Shown piece by piece: positions 9,071-17,987 of a stretch of DNA of 64,000 nt. Within the stretch, counting starts at the first letter, position 1. Each line of letters opens with the position of its first letter. Made by a program: the position numbers and the translations under genes. Source of the DNA: Variovorax beijingensis (GTDB lineage: Bacteria > Pseudomonadota > Gammaproteobacteria > Burkholderiales > Burkholderiaceae_C); contig NZ_VIVL01000003.1 in the NCBI RefSeq assembly GCF_007828835.1, positions 496,001 to 560,000 of the forward strand, in the 5' to 3' direction. The notes under the pieces were generated by a model, which was given only the letters and a program-made list of their open reading frames with translations, searched no databases and had not been told where the DNA came from.

Positions 9071-9271
9071 GGCGCCAGAGTGTGCCGTGCCGCCGCCGGG
9101 CCTTCGCGGGGCGGGAAAACACCTATGAATTCTTGACGCCACGCCGTTCGCTCTTGCGGCAGTGCAGCAATCGCCGCGCGGCACGGCCTCTCTCCCGAGG
9201 AGAAAGGGCTTTGCTGCGATGCAATGCCTGGGCCGGCAGGCTTGCACAAAGGTCAAAAAAGTATCAATTTC

Positions 9272-9298
9272 GGGCGCCATCTCTGGTTGTTGGCGCCC
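9272..9298. promoter_or_regulatory. 8-bp inverted repeat upstream of the AraC gene
   Basis: GGGCGCCA at 9272-9279 and TGGCGCCC at 9291-9298 form a perfect inverted repeat with an 11-base spacer, 47 bp before the AraC start codon. The 275-bp gap between the divergent CoA-transferase and AraC genes otherwise shows only a short AT-richer stretch (about 9245-9270) that may hold the promoter. A role as operator or leader hairpin is inferred. Confidence 0.4.
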
Positions 9299-9345
9299 TG
9301 GGCGATTCGTACAGTGCGCCCCGAGACAAGGAAAAGGAACCGTCC

Positions 9346-10236
9346 ATGCAACCCGATCTGGAAATCGTCGAAGTCCGCGGTGACGAATCGTTCACCGCCT
9401 GGGCGCACGGCTATCCGTATCGCACGGTGCGCTGGCATTTCCACCCCGAGTACGAAATCCAGCTGATCGTCGAGACCCGCGGCGTGTATTTCGTGGGCGA
9501 CCACGTCGGCCACTTCGAGCCCGGCAACCTCGTGCTCATGGGCCCCGACCTGCCGCACAACTGGATCAGCGACGTGCCGACGGGCCAGAGCGTGGAGCGG
9601 CGCGGCATCGTGATCCAGTTTCCGGCGCAGCTGGCGAAGAACATGGCGGCCACCTTTCCCGAGTTCGAGCGCATCGCGCTGCTGCTGGCCGAATCGGGCT
9701 CGGGCCTGCTGTTCTCGGCCGAAACCGCCGCTGCCGCCAAGCCGATCATGGAGTCGCTGCTCGAAGCGCGCGGTCTGCGCCGCGTGATCCTGCTGCTCTC
9801 GCTGCTCGAACTGCTGGTGGACAGCAAGGACCGCCAGCGGCTTGCGAGCCCGGCGTTCGAGCCCGACCCCAAGGCCTTCATGTCGCACGCCATCAACAAC
9901 GTGCTGGCGCACATCGCGGCCAACCTCGGCGACGACCTGCGCGAGCCGATGCTGGCCGAGCTGGTGGGCCAGAGCCCGAGCGCGTTCTCGCGTGCCTTCC
10001 GCAAGCACACGGGCCAGTCGTTCGTGCGCTACGTGAACCGGCTGCGCATCAGCCGGGCCTGCGAGCTGCTCACCAGCAGCGAGAAGCCGGTGCTCGACGT
10101 CTGCATGGACGTGGGCTTCAACAACGTGTCGAACTTCAACCGGCAGTTCCTGCTGCACAAGCGCATGCCGCCGAGCAAGTTCCGCAGTTTTCATCGCATG
10201 CAGGCCGCCGCATCGCGCGCCGCCAGTCCGCCCTAG
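9346..10236 (+). CDS. AraC-family regulator, probable controller of the polyol operon
   Basis: A 296-residue AraC protein: an N-terminal cupin-like sensor domain (VRWHFHPEYEIQLIVETRG, PGNLVLMGPDLPHNW) and a C-terminal pair of helix-turn-helix motifs (LAELVGQSPSAFSRAFRKHT and LDVCMDVGFNNVSNFNRQFL). AAAAGGAAC upstream supports this ATG. It lies 110 bp before, and in the same direction as, the sugar/polyol ABC operon, so it is likely to activate that operon in response to its substrate. Confidence 0.9.
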   Translation: MQPDLEIVEVRGDESFTAWAHGYPYRTVRWHFHPEYEIQLIVETRGVYFVGDHVGHFEPGNLVLMGPDLPHNWISDVPTGQSVERRGIVIQFPAQLAKNMAATFPEFERIALLLAESGSGLLFSAETAAAAKPIMESLLEARGLRRVILLLSLLELLVDSKDRQRLASPAFEPDPKAFMSHAINNVLAHIAANLGDDLREPMLAELVGQSPSAFSRAFRKHTGQSFVRYVNRLRISRACELLTSSEKPVLDVCMDVGFNNVSNFNRQFLLHKRMPPSKFRSFHRMQAAASRAASPP

Positions 10237-10346
10237 CGCGCCCCCGAGTTCCCCCGCGTCGTTTCTGGCGCGGCGCACAGGCGCCGCGCAGGGCGACCCT
10301 TTGCCAGCGTTTTTCAAACAGAGACAACCTCAAGGAGACAGCCACC

Positions 10347-11267
10347 ATGAAGAACATCCTCAAAGCCACCGCCCTCACCGCCGCGCTGGTCTGCGGCGCC
10401 TCCGCCGCCCAGGCGCAGGCACCGAAGCAGCCGCTGCGCATCGGCATGACCTTCCAGGAACTCAACAACCCCTACTTCGTGACGATGAAGCAGGCGCTCG
10501 AGGAAGCCGCGGCCAGCATCGGCGCGACGGTGGTCACCACCGACGCGCGGCACGACGTGGCCAAGCAGATCGGCGACGTGGAGGACATGATCCAGAAGAA
10601 GATCGACATCCTGCTGCTGAACCCGACCGACTCCACCGCTGTGCAGTCGGCCGTGCGCTCGGCCAAGAAGGCGGGGCTGATCGTGGTGGCGGTGGATGCC
10701 AACGCGCAGGGACCGGTCGACTCCTTCGTCGGCTCGAAGAACACCGACGCCGGCCGGCTCGCCTGCGAATACCTTGCCAAGAGCATCGGCGAGAAAGGCG
10801 ACGTGGCGATCCTCGACGGCATTCCGGTGGTGCCGATCCTGGAGCGCGTGAAGGGCTGCCGCGAAGCGCTCGCCAAGTACCCCGGCATCAAGGTGGTCAG
10901 CACGCAGAACGGCAAGCAGGAGCGCGCCACCGCGCTCACCGTCACCGAGAACATCCTGCAGGCCAACAAGGACCTGAAGGGCATCTTCAGCGTGAATGAC
11001 GGCGGCTCGATGGGCGCGCTGGCGGCCATCGAGGCCAGCGGCAAGGACGTGAAGCTCGCGAGCGTGGACGGCGCGCCCGAAGCCATCAAGGCAATGCAGA
11101 AGCCGGGCTCGAAGTTCATCGCCACCACCGCGCAGTACCCGCGCGACCAGATCCGCCTGGCCATCGGCATCGCGCTTGCCAGGAAGTGGGGCGCCAACGT
11201 GCCGGCCGCCGTGCCGGTGGACGTGAAGCTGATCGACGCCGAGGGCGCGAAGACCTTCACCTGGTAA
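10347..11267 (+). CDS. Periplasmic sugar/polyol-binding protein (RbsB type)
   Basis: A 306-residue ribose-type binding protein with a clear signal peptide (about residues 1-23, ending AAQAQA). Typical features are IGMTFQELNNPYFVTMKQAL, LLLNPTDSTAVQSAV, IPVVPILERVKGCREAL and FSVNDGGSMGALAAIEASG. It delivers substrate to the ATPase and permease coded just downstream. A good GGAG lies upstream of the start. Together with the dehydrogenase and kinase genes, the ligand is more likely a polyol (erythritol, threitol, xylitol or a relative) than ribose; this is inference. Confidence 0.92.
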   Translation: MKNILKATALTAALVCGASAAQAQAPKQPLRIGMTFQELNNPYFVTMKQALEEAAASIGATVVTTDARHDVAKQIGDVEDMIQKKIDILLLNPTDSTAVQSAVRSAKKAGLIVVAVDANAQGPVDSFVGSKNTDAGRLACEYLAKSIGEKGDVAILDGIPVVPILERVKGCREALAKYPGIKVVSTQNGKQERATALTVTENILQANKDLKGIFSVNDGGSMGALAAIEASGKDVKLASVDGAPEAIKAMQKPGSKFIATTAQYPRDQIRLAIGIALARKWGANVPAAVPVDVKLIDAEGAKTFTW

Positions 11268-11279
11268 TCGGCGCGGGCC

Positions 11280-12800
11280 ATGACCTCCTCCTCCGCACCA
11301 GAAGAGATGCTCCGGCTGGAAGGCGTGTCCAAGCGCTTTCCGGGCGTGAAGGCGCTCTCGGGCATCGACCTCTCGATCCGCAAGGGCGAGGTGCATGCGC
11401 TGCTCGGCGAGAACGGCGCGGGCAAGTCGACGCTGATGAAGATCCTCGGCGGCATCCACCAAGCCGACGAGGGGCGCATCTTCATCGAGGGCAGGGAGCG
11501 CAATTTCGCGGGCTACAACGATGCGATCGCGGCGGGCATCGGCATCATCTTCCAGGAGTTCAGCCTGGTGCCGTACCTGAACGCGGTGGAGAACATCTTT
11601 CTTGGCCGCTACCTGACAAACCGCTTCGGACTGATGGACAAGGCCGCGATGAAGCGTTCGGCGCGGCAGCTCTTCGACGAGCTGGGCGTGCAGATCGACC
11701 TTGGCGTGCCGATCTGCCGGCTCTCGGTGGCGCAGCAGCAGTTCGTGGAGATCGGCAAGGCGCTGTCGCTCGACGCCAAGCTGCTGGTGCTCGACGAGCC
11801 CACCGCCACGCTCACGCCGAACGAGGCCGGGCATCTCTTCAAGATCATGCGCGAGCTGCGTGCCAGGGGCGTGGCGATGATCTTCATCTCGCACCACCTG
11901 GAGGAGATCTTCGAGGTGTGCGACCGCATCAGCGTGCTGCGCGACGGCGCCAATGCAGGGCATGCGGAGGTGGGCGCGACGAATGTGGATGCGCTGGTCG
12001 AGATGATGGTCGGCCGCCGCATCGAGCACAGCTTTCCGCCCAAGCCGCAGCCCGCGCCGTGCGGACGCAAGGTGCTCGAAGTGCCCGAGATCCAGCTCGC
12101 CAGGGGCGGGCCGGTCAACAGCTTCGACCTGCACGAAGGCGAGATCCTCGGCTTCGCGGGGCTGGTCGGTTCGGGCCGCACCGAGCTCGCGCTGGGCATG
12201 ATGGGCGCCGACCGCGTGCACCGCAAGACGGTGCTGCGCAACGGACGGCCCGTGCGGCTGAGCGACCCGACAGAGGCCCTGGAGAACGGCATCGGCCTGC
12301 TGCCCGAGAGCCGCAAGGTCGAGGGGCTGATCACCGACTTCACGATCCGCTTCAACATCTCGATGAACAACCTCGGCCGCCACAGGCGCGGCGGGCTCGT
12401 GAGCCAGAGGTCGGAAAAACAGTCGGCCACCGAACTCTCGAAGCGCGTGGGCGTGAAGGCGCCCGGCATCGAGACGCGCGTGGCCACGCTGTCGGGCGGC
12501 AACCAGCAGAAGGTGGTGATCGCGCGCTGGCTCGGCCACGCGAGCGAAGTGCTGATCTTCGACGAGCCCACGCGCGGCATCGACGTGGGCGCCAAGGCCG
12601 AGATCTACGGCCTGATGCGCGAACTCACGCGCCAAGGCAAGTCCATCCTCATGATCTCGAGCGAGCTGCCCGAGATCGTGGGCATGTGCGACCGCGTGGC
12701 GGTGTTCTCGGGCGGCGCCATCGTGGCCACGCTCGAGGGCGACGCCATCAATTCGGGGGACATCATGCGGCACGCTACGTCTTCTGGAGGCTTGCAATGA
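11280..12800 (+). CDS. Sugar-type ABC transporter ATPase, double cassette (RbsA/XylG type)
   Basis: A 506-residue protein with two fused ABC cassettes. Cassette 1 has Walker [10 protein letters not shown], a divergent signature ([15 protein letters not shown]) and Walker [12 protein letters not shown]. Cassette 2 has a degenerate P-loop ([10 protein letters not shown]), a good signature [15 protein letters not shown] and Walker [15 protein letters not shown]. One good and one degenerate site is normal for RbsA-type ATPases. It follows the binding protein by 12 bp. The permease gene is displaced about 300 bp downstream by a repeat element. Confidence 0.95.
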   Translation: MTSSSAPEEMLRLEGVSKRFPGVKALSGIDLSIRKGEVHALLGENGAGKSTLMKILGGIHQADEGRIFIEGRERNFAGYNDAIAAGIGIIFQEFSLVPYLNAVENIFLGRYLTNRFGLMDKAAMKRSARQLFDELGVQIDLGVPICRLSVAQQQFVEIGKALSLDAKLLVLDEPTATLTPNEAGHLFKIMRELRARGVAMIFISHHLEEIFEVCDRISVLRDGANAGHAEVGATNVDALVEMMVGRRIEHSFPPKPQPAPCGRKVLEVPEIQLARGGPVNSFDLHEGEILGFAGLVGSGRTELALGMMGADRVHRKTVLRNGRPVRLSDPTEALENGIGLLPESRKVEGLITDFTIRFNISMNNLGRHRRGGLVSQRSEKQSATELSKRVGVKAPGIETRVATLSGGNQQKVVIARWLGHASEVLIFDEPTRGIDVGAKAEIYGLMRELTRQGKSILMISSELPEIVGMCDRVAVFSGGAIVATLEGDAINSGDIMRHATSSGGLQ

Positions 12801-12815
12801 CTGTTGCTTCAGGGC

Positions 12816-13060
12816 GCGCTCCCGCCGACGGGGTACCTTGCTCCGCGAATGTCCCCCGGCCTGCGGCCTCCTCCTTGATTTCGCTGCGCAAGGCACCCCA
12901 TCGACGTGATCGTTGTTCAGAGCACCGGTTGATCGGCCAGCACAACGGCCGCGCCCATCGTGCACAGGGCATCGGGTGCTCCCCGCAGCGAAATAAAGGA
13001 GGAGCCGAAGGCGGGGGACATTCGCGGAGGGGAGTACCCGGTGGCCTGTGCACACACCCT
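12816..13060. repeat. Large imperfect inverted repeat (family B palindromic element) inside the polyol operon
   Basis: The 306-bp gap between ATPase and permease has no gene. It holds two inverted copies of a roughly 70-bp unit: the left arm (about 12830-12900, containing CCGCGAATGTCCCCC and TTTCGCTGCG) and the right arm (about 12970-13040, containing CGCAGCGAAATAAAGGAGGA and GGGGGACATTCGCGG), with a spacer of about 70-80 bp. Arms match at roughly 85 percent by eye. A shorter copy lies at 16831-16900. This looks like a dispersed palindromic (REP/BIME-like) element rather than an IS: no transposase is present. In RNA it would form a very large hairpin. Confidence 0.8.
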
Positions 13061-13106
13061 GAACAACAGCGCCCATCTTCAAGCAATGCGCCATGGAGCA
13101 CCTGAA

Positions 13107-14087
13107 ATGAATGCAACCGCAACCCACCCGACACCACCGGCGCTTGATGGAGGACTCTTCACCCAGCTGCGCCGCTCCACAGCCTTTCTTCCATTGGTAG
13201 GACTGGTAGCGATCTCGGTCTTCATGATCGTCGCAACCGACAACTTTCTCTCCTGGGGCAACCTGCAGAACATCGCACTGCAGTCCTCGATCAACGCGAT
13301 CATCGCGGTCGGCATGACCGCCGCCATCCTCACCGGCGGCATCGATCTCTCGGTCGGCGCGGTGGTGGCGCTCTCCGGCACGCTGGCCTCGGGGATGATG
13401 GTTCAGTTCGGACTGCCGCCCATGCTCGCCGTGCCGCTGGGGCTGGCCGTCGGCGTCGTGATCGGCCTCTTCAACGGCTACTGCGTGGCCTACCTGCGCA
13501 TGCCGCCGATCATCGTGACGCTGGCCACCATGGGCATCGCGCGCGGCATTGCGCTGATCTATACCGGCGGCTATCCGATCGATGGATTGCCCGACTCGTT
13601 CGCCTTCCTCGGCGGCGGCGTGCTCGCGGGCATCAAGGTGCCGATCCTGATCATGCTGGCCACCTACCTCGTGGCGTACGTGCTGCTCAACATGGCACCC
13701 TTCGGCCGCTACGTGTATGCCATCGGCGGCAACGAGGAAGCGACGCGGCTCTCGGGCGTGCGCGTGTCGCGCTACAAGCTGCTGGTGTATGCGCTGAGCG
13801 GCTTCACCGCCGCCGTCGCCGGCATCGTGCAGGCAGCGCGCGTGACCAGCGGCCAGCCCGGCGTGGGCGTGGGCTTCGAACTCGACGCGATCGCGGCGGT
13901 GGTGATGGGCGGTACGTCGATTGCCGGCGGGCGCGGCGCGATCGTGGGCACGCTGGTCGGTGCGCTGCTGCTGGGTGTGCTGAACAACGGGCTCAACATG
14001 ATCGGCGTGTCGCCGTATCTGCAACTGATCATCAAGGGCGGGATCGTGCTGCTCGCGATCTTCATCAGCCGGGAAGCCAAACGCTGA
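13107..14087 (+). CDS. Sugar-type ABC transporter permease (RbsC/XylH type)
   Basis: A 326-residue polytopic membrane protein with about eight to ten hydrophobic segments. Family marks are IIAVGMTAAILTGGIDLSVG near residue 60, FNGYCVAYLRMPPIIVTLAT near 130, and the cytoplasmic loop AIGGNEEATRLSGVRVSRYK near 210 that couples to the ATPase. The ATG at 13107 begins the conserved protein; the upstream sequence belongs to the repeat element. It forms an importer with the ATPase and binding protein upstream, but its expression must pass through the repeat structure. Confidence 0.93.
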   Translation: MNATATHPTPPALDGGLFTQLRRSTAFLPLVGLVAISVFMIVATDNFLSWGNLQNIALQSSINAIIAVGMTAAILTGGIDLSVGAVVALSGTLASGMMVQFGLPPMLAVPLGLAVGVVIGLFNGYCVAYLRMPPIIVTLATMGIARGIALIYTGGYPIDGLPDSFAFLGGGVLAGIKVPILIMLATYLVAYVLLNMAPFGRYVYAIGGNEEATRLSGVRVSRYKLLVYALSGFTAAVAGIVQAARVTSGQPGVGVGFELDAIAAVVMGGTSIAGGRGAIVGTLVGALLLGVLNNGLNMIGVSPYLQLIIKGGIVLLAIFISREAKR

Positions 14088-14099
14088 CCCCTTGTCTTG

Positions 14100-14124
14100 C
14101 TCCTTCCCCTCCCAGGGGAAGGAG
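14100..14124. repeat. 10-bp stem-loop of repeat family C between permease and dehydrogenase genes
   Basis: CTCCTTCCCC at 14100-14109 pairs with GGGGAAGGAG at 14115-14124 around a 5-base loop, in the 70-bp gap of the operon. No U-run follows, so it should not terminate efficiently; it may shield mRNA ends. Similar hairpins occur near 19110, 42898 and 42975. Confidence 0.6.
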
Positions 14125-14157
14125 AAATCTCCAACGCCCTCTGACCACAAGGAACCC

Positions 14158-15294
14158 ATGTCTTATCAAAAGCTCCAGCCCGGCGCATCGGGCGCCATCG
14201 GCCAACTCGCCGCCATGCAGGCCGTCGTCTGCCACGGTCCCAAGGACTACCGCCTCGAAACCGTCGCGATGCCCAGCATCGGCCCGAACGAACTGCTGAT
14301 CTCCATCGCGGCCTGCGGCATCTGCGCCTCCGACTGCAAGTGCCACTCGGGCGCGAAGATGTTCTGGGGCGGCGACGGCCAGCCTTCGTGGGTCAAGGCG
14401 CCGGTCATCCCCGGCCATGAATTCTTCGGCTATGTCGAGGCGCTCGGCGAAGGCGCGGCCGGGCACTTCGGCGTGGAGAAAGGCGACCGCGTGATCGCCG
14501 AACAGATCGTGCCCTGCGGCAAGTGTCGCTTCTGCACCTCGGGCAAATACTGGATGTGCGAGGTGCACAACATCTTCGGCTTCCAGCGCATCGTGGCCGA
14601 CGGCGGCATGGCCGACTACATGCGGCTGCCGCCGACCTCGCGCGTGCACAAGATCCCCGACGGGATCTCGCTGGAAGACGCGGCCATCATCGAGCCGCTC
14701 TCCTGCGCGATCCACACGGTGAACCGCGGCGACATCCAGCTGGACGACGTGGTGGTGATTGCCGGCGCCGGCCCGCTGGGCTTGATGATGGTGCAGGTGG
14801 CCGCGCTGAAGACGCCGAAGAAGCTGATCGTGATCGACCTCGTGCCCGAGCGCCTCGCACTGGCCAAGCAGTTCGGCGCCGACGTGACGATCAACCCCAA
14901 GACCGAGAATGCCGACGCCATCGTCAAGGGCCTGACCGAAGGCTACGGCTGCGACGTCTACATCGAGACCACCGGCGCGCCCATCGGCGTGACGCAGGGG
15001 CTGGAGATGATCCGCAAGCTCGGCCGCTTCGTCGAGTTCAGCGTATTCGGCTCGGAAACCAGCGCCGACTGGTCGATCATCGGCGACCGCAAGGAGCTCG
15101 ACGTGCGCGGCGCGCACCTGGGGCCCTACTGCTATCCGATTGCCATCGACCTGCTGGCGCGCGGGCTCGTCACCTCGAAGGGCATCGTGACGCACGACTT
15201 TCCGTTGACCGAGTGGGAGCGCGCCTTCACACTGGCCAACTCGCTCGATTCCATCAAGGTGCTGCTCAAGCCGCAGCCCCGCACGGCAACATGA
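14158..15294 (+). CDS. Zinc-dependent polyol dehydrogenase, erythritol/L-threitol dehydrogenase type
   Basis: A 378-residue medium-chain zinc dehydrogenase. Catalytic zinc ligands are in CGICASD (Cys56) and GHE (His87-Glu88); four structural-zinc Cys are at 120, 123, 126 and 134. The nucleotide fold has AGAGPLG and an acidic residue in VIDLVPERL, suggesting NAD rather than NADP. The region DWSIIGDRKELDVRGAHLGP and the overall layout closely recall the erythritol/L-threitol dehydrogenases of mycobacteria. It would oxidise a polyol to a ketose. It overlaps the kinase gene by 4 bp (ATGA), so the two are translated together. Substrate assignment is by resemblance only. Confidence 0.85.
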   Translation: MSYQKLQPGASGAIGQLAAMQAVVCHGPKDYRLETVAMPSIGPNELLISIAACGICASDCKCHSGAKMFWGGDGQPSWVKAPVIPGHEFFGYVEALGEGAAGHFGVEKGDRVIAEQIVPCGKCRFCTSGKYWMCEVHNIFGFQRIVADGGMADYMRLPPTSRVHKIPDGISLEDAAIIEPLSCAIHTVNRGDIQLDDVVVIAGAGPLGLMMVQVAALKTPKKLIVIDLVPERLALAKQFGADVTINPKTENADAIVKGLTEGYGCDVYIETTGAPIGVTQGLEMIRKLGRFVEFSVFGSETSADWSIIGDRKELDVRGAHLGPYCYPIAIDLLARGLVTSKGIVTHDFPLTEWERAFTLANSLDSIKVLLKPQPRTAT

Positions 15295-16817
15295 AATACG
15301 TGATCGGCGTCGACATCGGCACGCAGAGCACCAAGTGCCTGCTGGCCTCCACCAACGGCAAGGTGCATGCGCAGGCGAGCGTGGCCTACCAGCCCGACAC
15401 GCCGAAGCCGCTGTGGGCGCAGCAGGACTGCGATGTGTGGTTCAGCGCGGTCTGCGAGAGCGTGCGCGCCTGCGTCGCGAAGAGCGGCGTCGCTGCAGCG
15501 GACATTGCGGCGATGTGCGTGAGCAGCCTCTATGGCGGCGCAGGCATTCCGGTCGACGAGGCGATGCAGCCGCTGCACCCCTGCCTGATCTGGATGGACC
15601 GGCGGGCCACCGCCGAGGTCGATGCGGTGAATGCGAACATCGATGCCGCGCGCCTGCAGGCCATCACCGGCAATGGCGTCGACAGCTACTACGGCTTCAC
15701 CAAGATGCTGTGGATCCGCGAGCACCTGCCCGAGGTGTGGGCGAAGACGCGCTACTTCCTGCCGCCCAACAGCTACGTCAACTGGCGCCTGAGCGGCGAA
15801 CTCGCGGTGGACCACAGCTCGGCCGGCAACATCGGCGGCGTGTACGACGCAGCGCAGCGCAGCTGGTCCCACGAGGCGCTCGGCATGCTGGGCATTCCGG
15901 CGCGCATGATGCCACCGCGCCTGGTCGAGTCGAGCGACGTGGTGGGCGGCCTGAACGCCGAATGGGCCGCGAAGCTCGGCCTCGCCGAGGGCATGCCGCT
16001 GATGGCCGGCGGCGTCGATGCGGCGGTCGCCACCTTCTGTGCGGGCGTCACCGGCAGCGGCGACCACGTCGCGATGATCGGCACCAGCATGTGCTGGGGC
16101 TTCGTGAGCCCGACGGTGGATGCGCGCCACCGGCTCATCACGATGCCGCATGTCTACCGCGGCGCGGACCGCAGCTATGTGTTCGGCGGCGCGATCACGG
16201 CCGGTGCGGCCGTCACCTGGTTTCGCGAGGCCTTCTGCCAGGCCGAGATGGCCGAGGCCGCGCGCACCGGCGAGGACGCGCATGCGCTGATCGAACGCCA
16301 GGCCATCGAGGTGCCGCCCGGCGCCGAGGGCCTGGTCTTCCTGCCCTACCTGATGGGCGAGCGCAGCCCGATCTGGGATGCGCAGGCCAAGGGCGCCTTC
16401 ATCGGCCTTTCGCTCGCGCACAGCCGCGCTCATCTGTACCGCGCGGTGCTCGAGGGCGTGAGCTTTGCGCTGCAGCACAACATCGAGGCCGGGCGGCAAA
16501 GCGGCCAGCCGCTGGACGATCGGCTGATCGTGGTCGGCGGTGCGGCGCACTCGGACCTGTGGATGCAGATCGTGGCGGACGTTACGGGCTACCGGGTGTT
16601 CACCATCGAGGAAGAGGTCGAGGCGGCATTGGGTGCGGCAATGCTCGCGGCGCTCGGTGCCGGGCTGGTCGATGCGGCGACCGCCGAGCGCGGCTGGGTC
16701 ACGCTGGTGGAACGCGCGCGGCCCGAGCCTGCGGCGCGGGCTGTTTATCGCGAGCGCTTCGATATCTACAGATTGCTTTACCCGGCATTGCGCGATGCGA
16801 TGCATCGGCTGAGATGA
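15291..16817 (+). CDS. FGGY-family carbohydrate kinase (xylulokinase-like)
   Basis: A 508-residue FGGY kinase. The N-terminal actin-like domain starts VIGVDIGTQSTKCLLAS, and the C-terminal domain holds MIGTSMCWGF, VFLPYLMGERSPIWDAQAKG and VVGGAAHSDLWMQIVADVTG. It would phosphorylate the ketose made by the coupled dehydrogenase, using ATP. The start ATG overlaps the dehydrogenase stop (ATGA). The sugar is unknown; erythrulose or xylulose are plausible given the neighbours. Confidence 0.92.
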   Translation: MKYVIGVDIGTQSTKCLLASTNGKVHAQASVAYQPDTPKPLWAQQDCDVWFSAVCESVRACVAKSGVAAADIAAMCVSSLYGGAGIPVDEAMQPLHPCLIWMDRRATAEVDAVNANIDAARLQAITGNGVDSYYGFTKMLWIREHLPEVWAKTRYFLPPNSYVNWRLSGELAVDHSSAGNIGGVYDAAQRSWSHEALGMLGIPARMMPPRLVESSDVVGGLNAEWAAKLGLAEGMPLMAGGVDAAVATFCAGVTGSGDHVAMIGTSMCWGFVSPTVDARHRLITMPHVYRGADRSYVFGGAITAGAAVTWFREAFCQAEMAEAARTGEDAHALIERQAIEVPPGAEGLVFLPYLMGERSPIWDAQAKGAFIGLSLAHSRAHLYRAVLEGVSFALQHNIEAGRQSGQPLDDRLIVVGGAAHSDLWMQIVADVTGYRVFTIEEEVEAALGAAMLAALGAGLVDAATAERGWVTLVERARPEPAARAVYRERFDIYRLLYPALRDAMHRLR

Positions 16818-16830
16818 ACACATTCATTCA

Positions 16831-16902
16831 GCGCGCTCCCGCCGTCCGGGGACATTCGCGGAGGGGAGTACCCGGTGGCCTGGGCACGCGCCCCGAACAC
16901 AA
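16831..16902. repeat. Short copy of palindromic element family B between kinase and SDR genes
   Basis: This segment shares GCGCGCTCCCGCCG with the left flank at 12815 and GGGGACATTCGCGGAGGGGA plus GTACCCGGTGGCCTG with the right arm at 13016-13048. It is a truncated or rearranged copy of the element at 12816-13060, again inside the polyol operon, in the 109-bp gap before the SDR gene. Confidence 0.75.
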
Positions 16903-16926
16903 GCCGCAATCCATGACAGCAGCACC

Positions 16927-17664
16927 ATGACGACAACTTTCGATTTTTCCGGACGACGCGCACTGGTCACCGGTGCAAGCAGCGGTATCGGCCGCGCAGT
17001 CGCCGTGCGGCTCGCGCAATCGGGCGCAGCCGTGACGGCCGTGGGCCGCAATGCCGCCGCGCTCGACGCACTGCAAGCAGAAGCCGGCTGCGCACCACTG
17101 ATGGTCGACGTGGCCAACGCAGTTGAACTGGAACGCACGTTCGCAACGCTGCCAGCCTTCGACCTGGTAGTGAACTGCGCCGGCATCGCGCTGCTCGAAT
17201 CGGCACTCGACCTGCAAGCCGAGAGCTTCGACGCCGTGATGGCCGTCAACGCGCGCGCCGCGGCCTTGGTCGCCACGCGCTGCGGCAGGGCGATGATCGC
17301 CGCCGGCGTGCGCGGCAGCATCGTCAACGTGTCGAGCCAGGCGGCGCTGGTCGCGCTCGACGCGCACCTCTGCTATTGCGCATCGAAGGCCGCGATGGAT
17401 GCGGTCACACGCTCGCTGTGCCTCGAATTCGGGCCGCATGGCATTCGCGTGAACAGCGTGAACCCGACCGTCACGCTCACGCCGATGGCCGAGCGGGCCT
17501 GGGCCGATCCGGCCAAGAGCGCGGCGGCGCTCGGGAACATTCCGCTCGGAAGGTTCGCCCAGGTCGAAGAGGTGGTGGCACCGATCCTGTTCCTGCTCTC
17601 CGATGGCGCATCGATGGTCAGCGGCGTGGCGCTGCCGGTCGACGGCGGCTACACCATCGCCTGA
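16927..17664 (+). CDS. Short-chain dehydrogenase/reductase, L-xylulose reductase-like
   Basis: A 245-residue classical SDR. NAD(P) binding is by TGASSGIG at about residues 17-24, followed by AVGRN (Arg after the second strand, favouring NADP). The active site is Ser in NVSSQAAL, then YCASK (Tyr and Lys). VNSVNPTVTLTPM resembles L-xylulose (dicarbonyl) reductases. It probably interconverts a sugar or polyol with a ketose and is the last gene of the polyol operon, separated from the kinase by a repeat. Confidence 0.88.
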   Translation: MTTTFDFSGRRALVTGASSGIGRAVAVRLAQSGAAVTAVGRNAAALDALQAEAGCAPLMVDVANAVELERTFATLPAFDLVVNCAGIALLESALDLQAESFDAVMAVNARAAALVATRCGRAMIAAGVRGSIVNVSSQAALVALDAHLCYCASKAAMDAVTRSLCLEFGPHGIRVNSVNPTVTLTPMAERAWADPAKSAAALGNIPLGRFAQVEEVVAPILFLLSDGASMVSGVALPVDGGYTIA

Positions 17665-17675
17665 TCGCCGGCCGC

Positions 17676-17987
17676 TCAGGCGAAGCGGGCACCGCCGGGC
17701 GATTCCAGCAAGGCATCGAGCTTGCGCGCGATCTTCTGCTCGATCTGCTCGCTGAAGCTGCTGAACAGGAAGCCCAGCGTCGCCTCCAGCGTCAGCGTGT
17801 CGGCCGTGACCTCCACCGTGCCGTCGATGCCCGCGCGGCTGAACTGCGCGACGTCGCAGGCCTCGCCTTCGGTGTAGGTGCATTCCAGGCCGTAGTCCTG
17901 CCCCACCTGCTCGATCCACTGGCGTGCGACTTCGCGGGCGCCGGCAATGCCGAGTGCGTGGTTTCTTTCGATATGGATGTCAGGCAC
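17676..17987 (-). CDS. Polyhydroxyalkanoic acid system family protein (PHA_gran_rgn type)
   Basis: A 103-residue protein beginning (GTG) PDIHIERNHALG with DYGLECTYTEGEACDVAQFS and a C-terminal amphipathic stretch (SFSEQIEQKIARKLDALLES), the pattern of the small PHA-system family. Function is not established; members lie near PHA genes. The GTG start overlaps the last codons of the aminopeptidase gene by 8 bp, implying translational coupling. It is the last gene of a minus-strand trio with no evident PHA synthase near by. Confidence 0.8.
   Translation of the reverse strand: MPDIHIERNHALGIAGAREVARQWIEQVGQDYGLECTYTEGEACDVAQFSRAGIDGTVEVTADTLTLEATLGFLFSSFSEQIEQKIARKLDALLESPGGARFA

Noticed and set aside
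12801..13106. Insertion sequence in the ABC operon
   Set aside because: No transposase frame, no target duplication seen; the inverted arms recur elsewhere as short elements, fitting a palindromic repeat family.
10314..14159. Very long minus-strand open frame (over 1,200 codons) opposite the ABC operon
   Set aside because: It is antisense to well-recognised transporter genes, is rich in His/Arg/Ala/Asp as expected for a shadow frame in high-G+C DNA, and shows no family motif.
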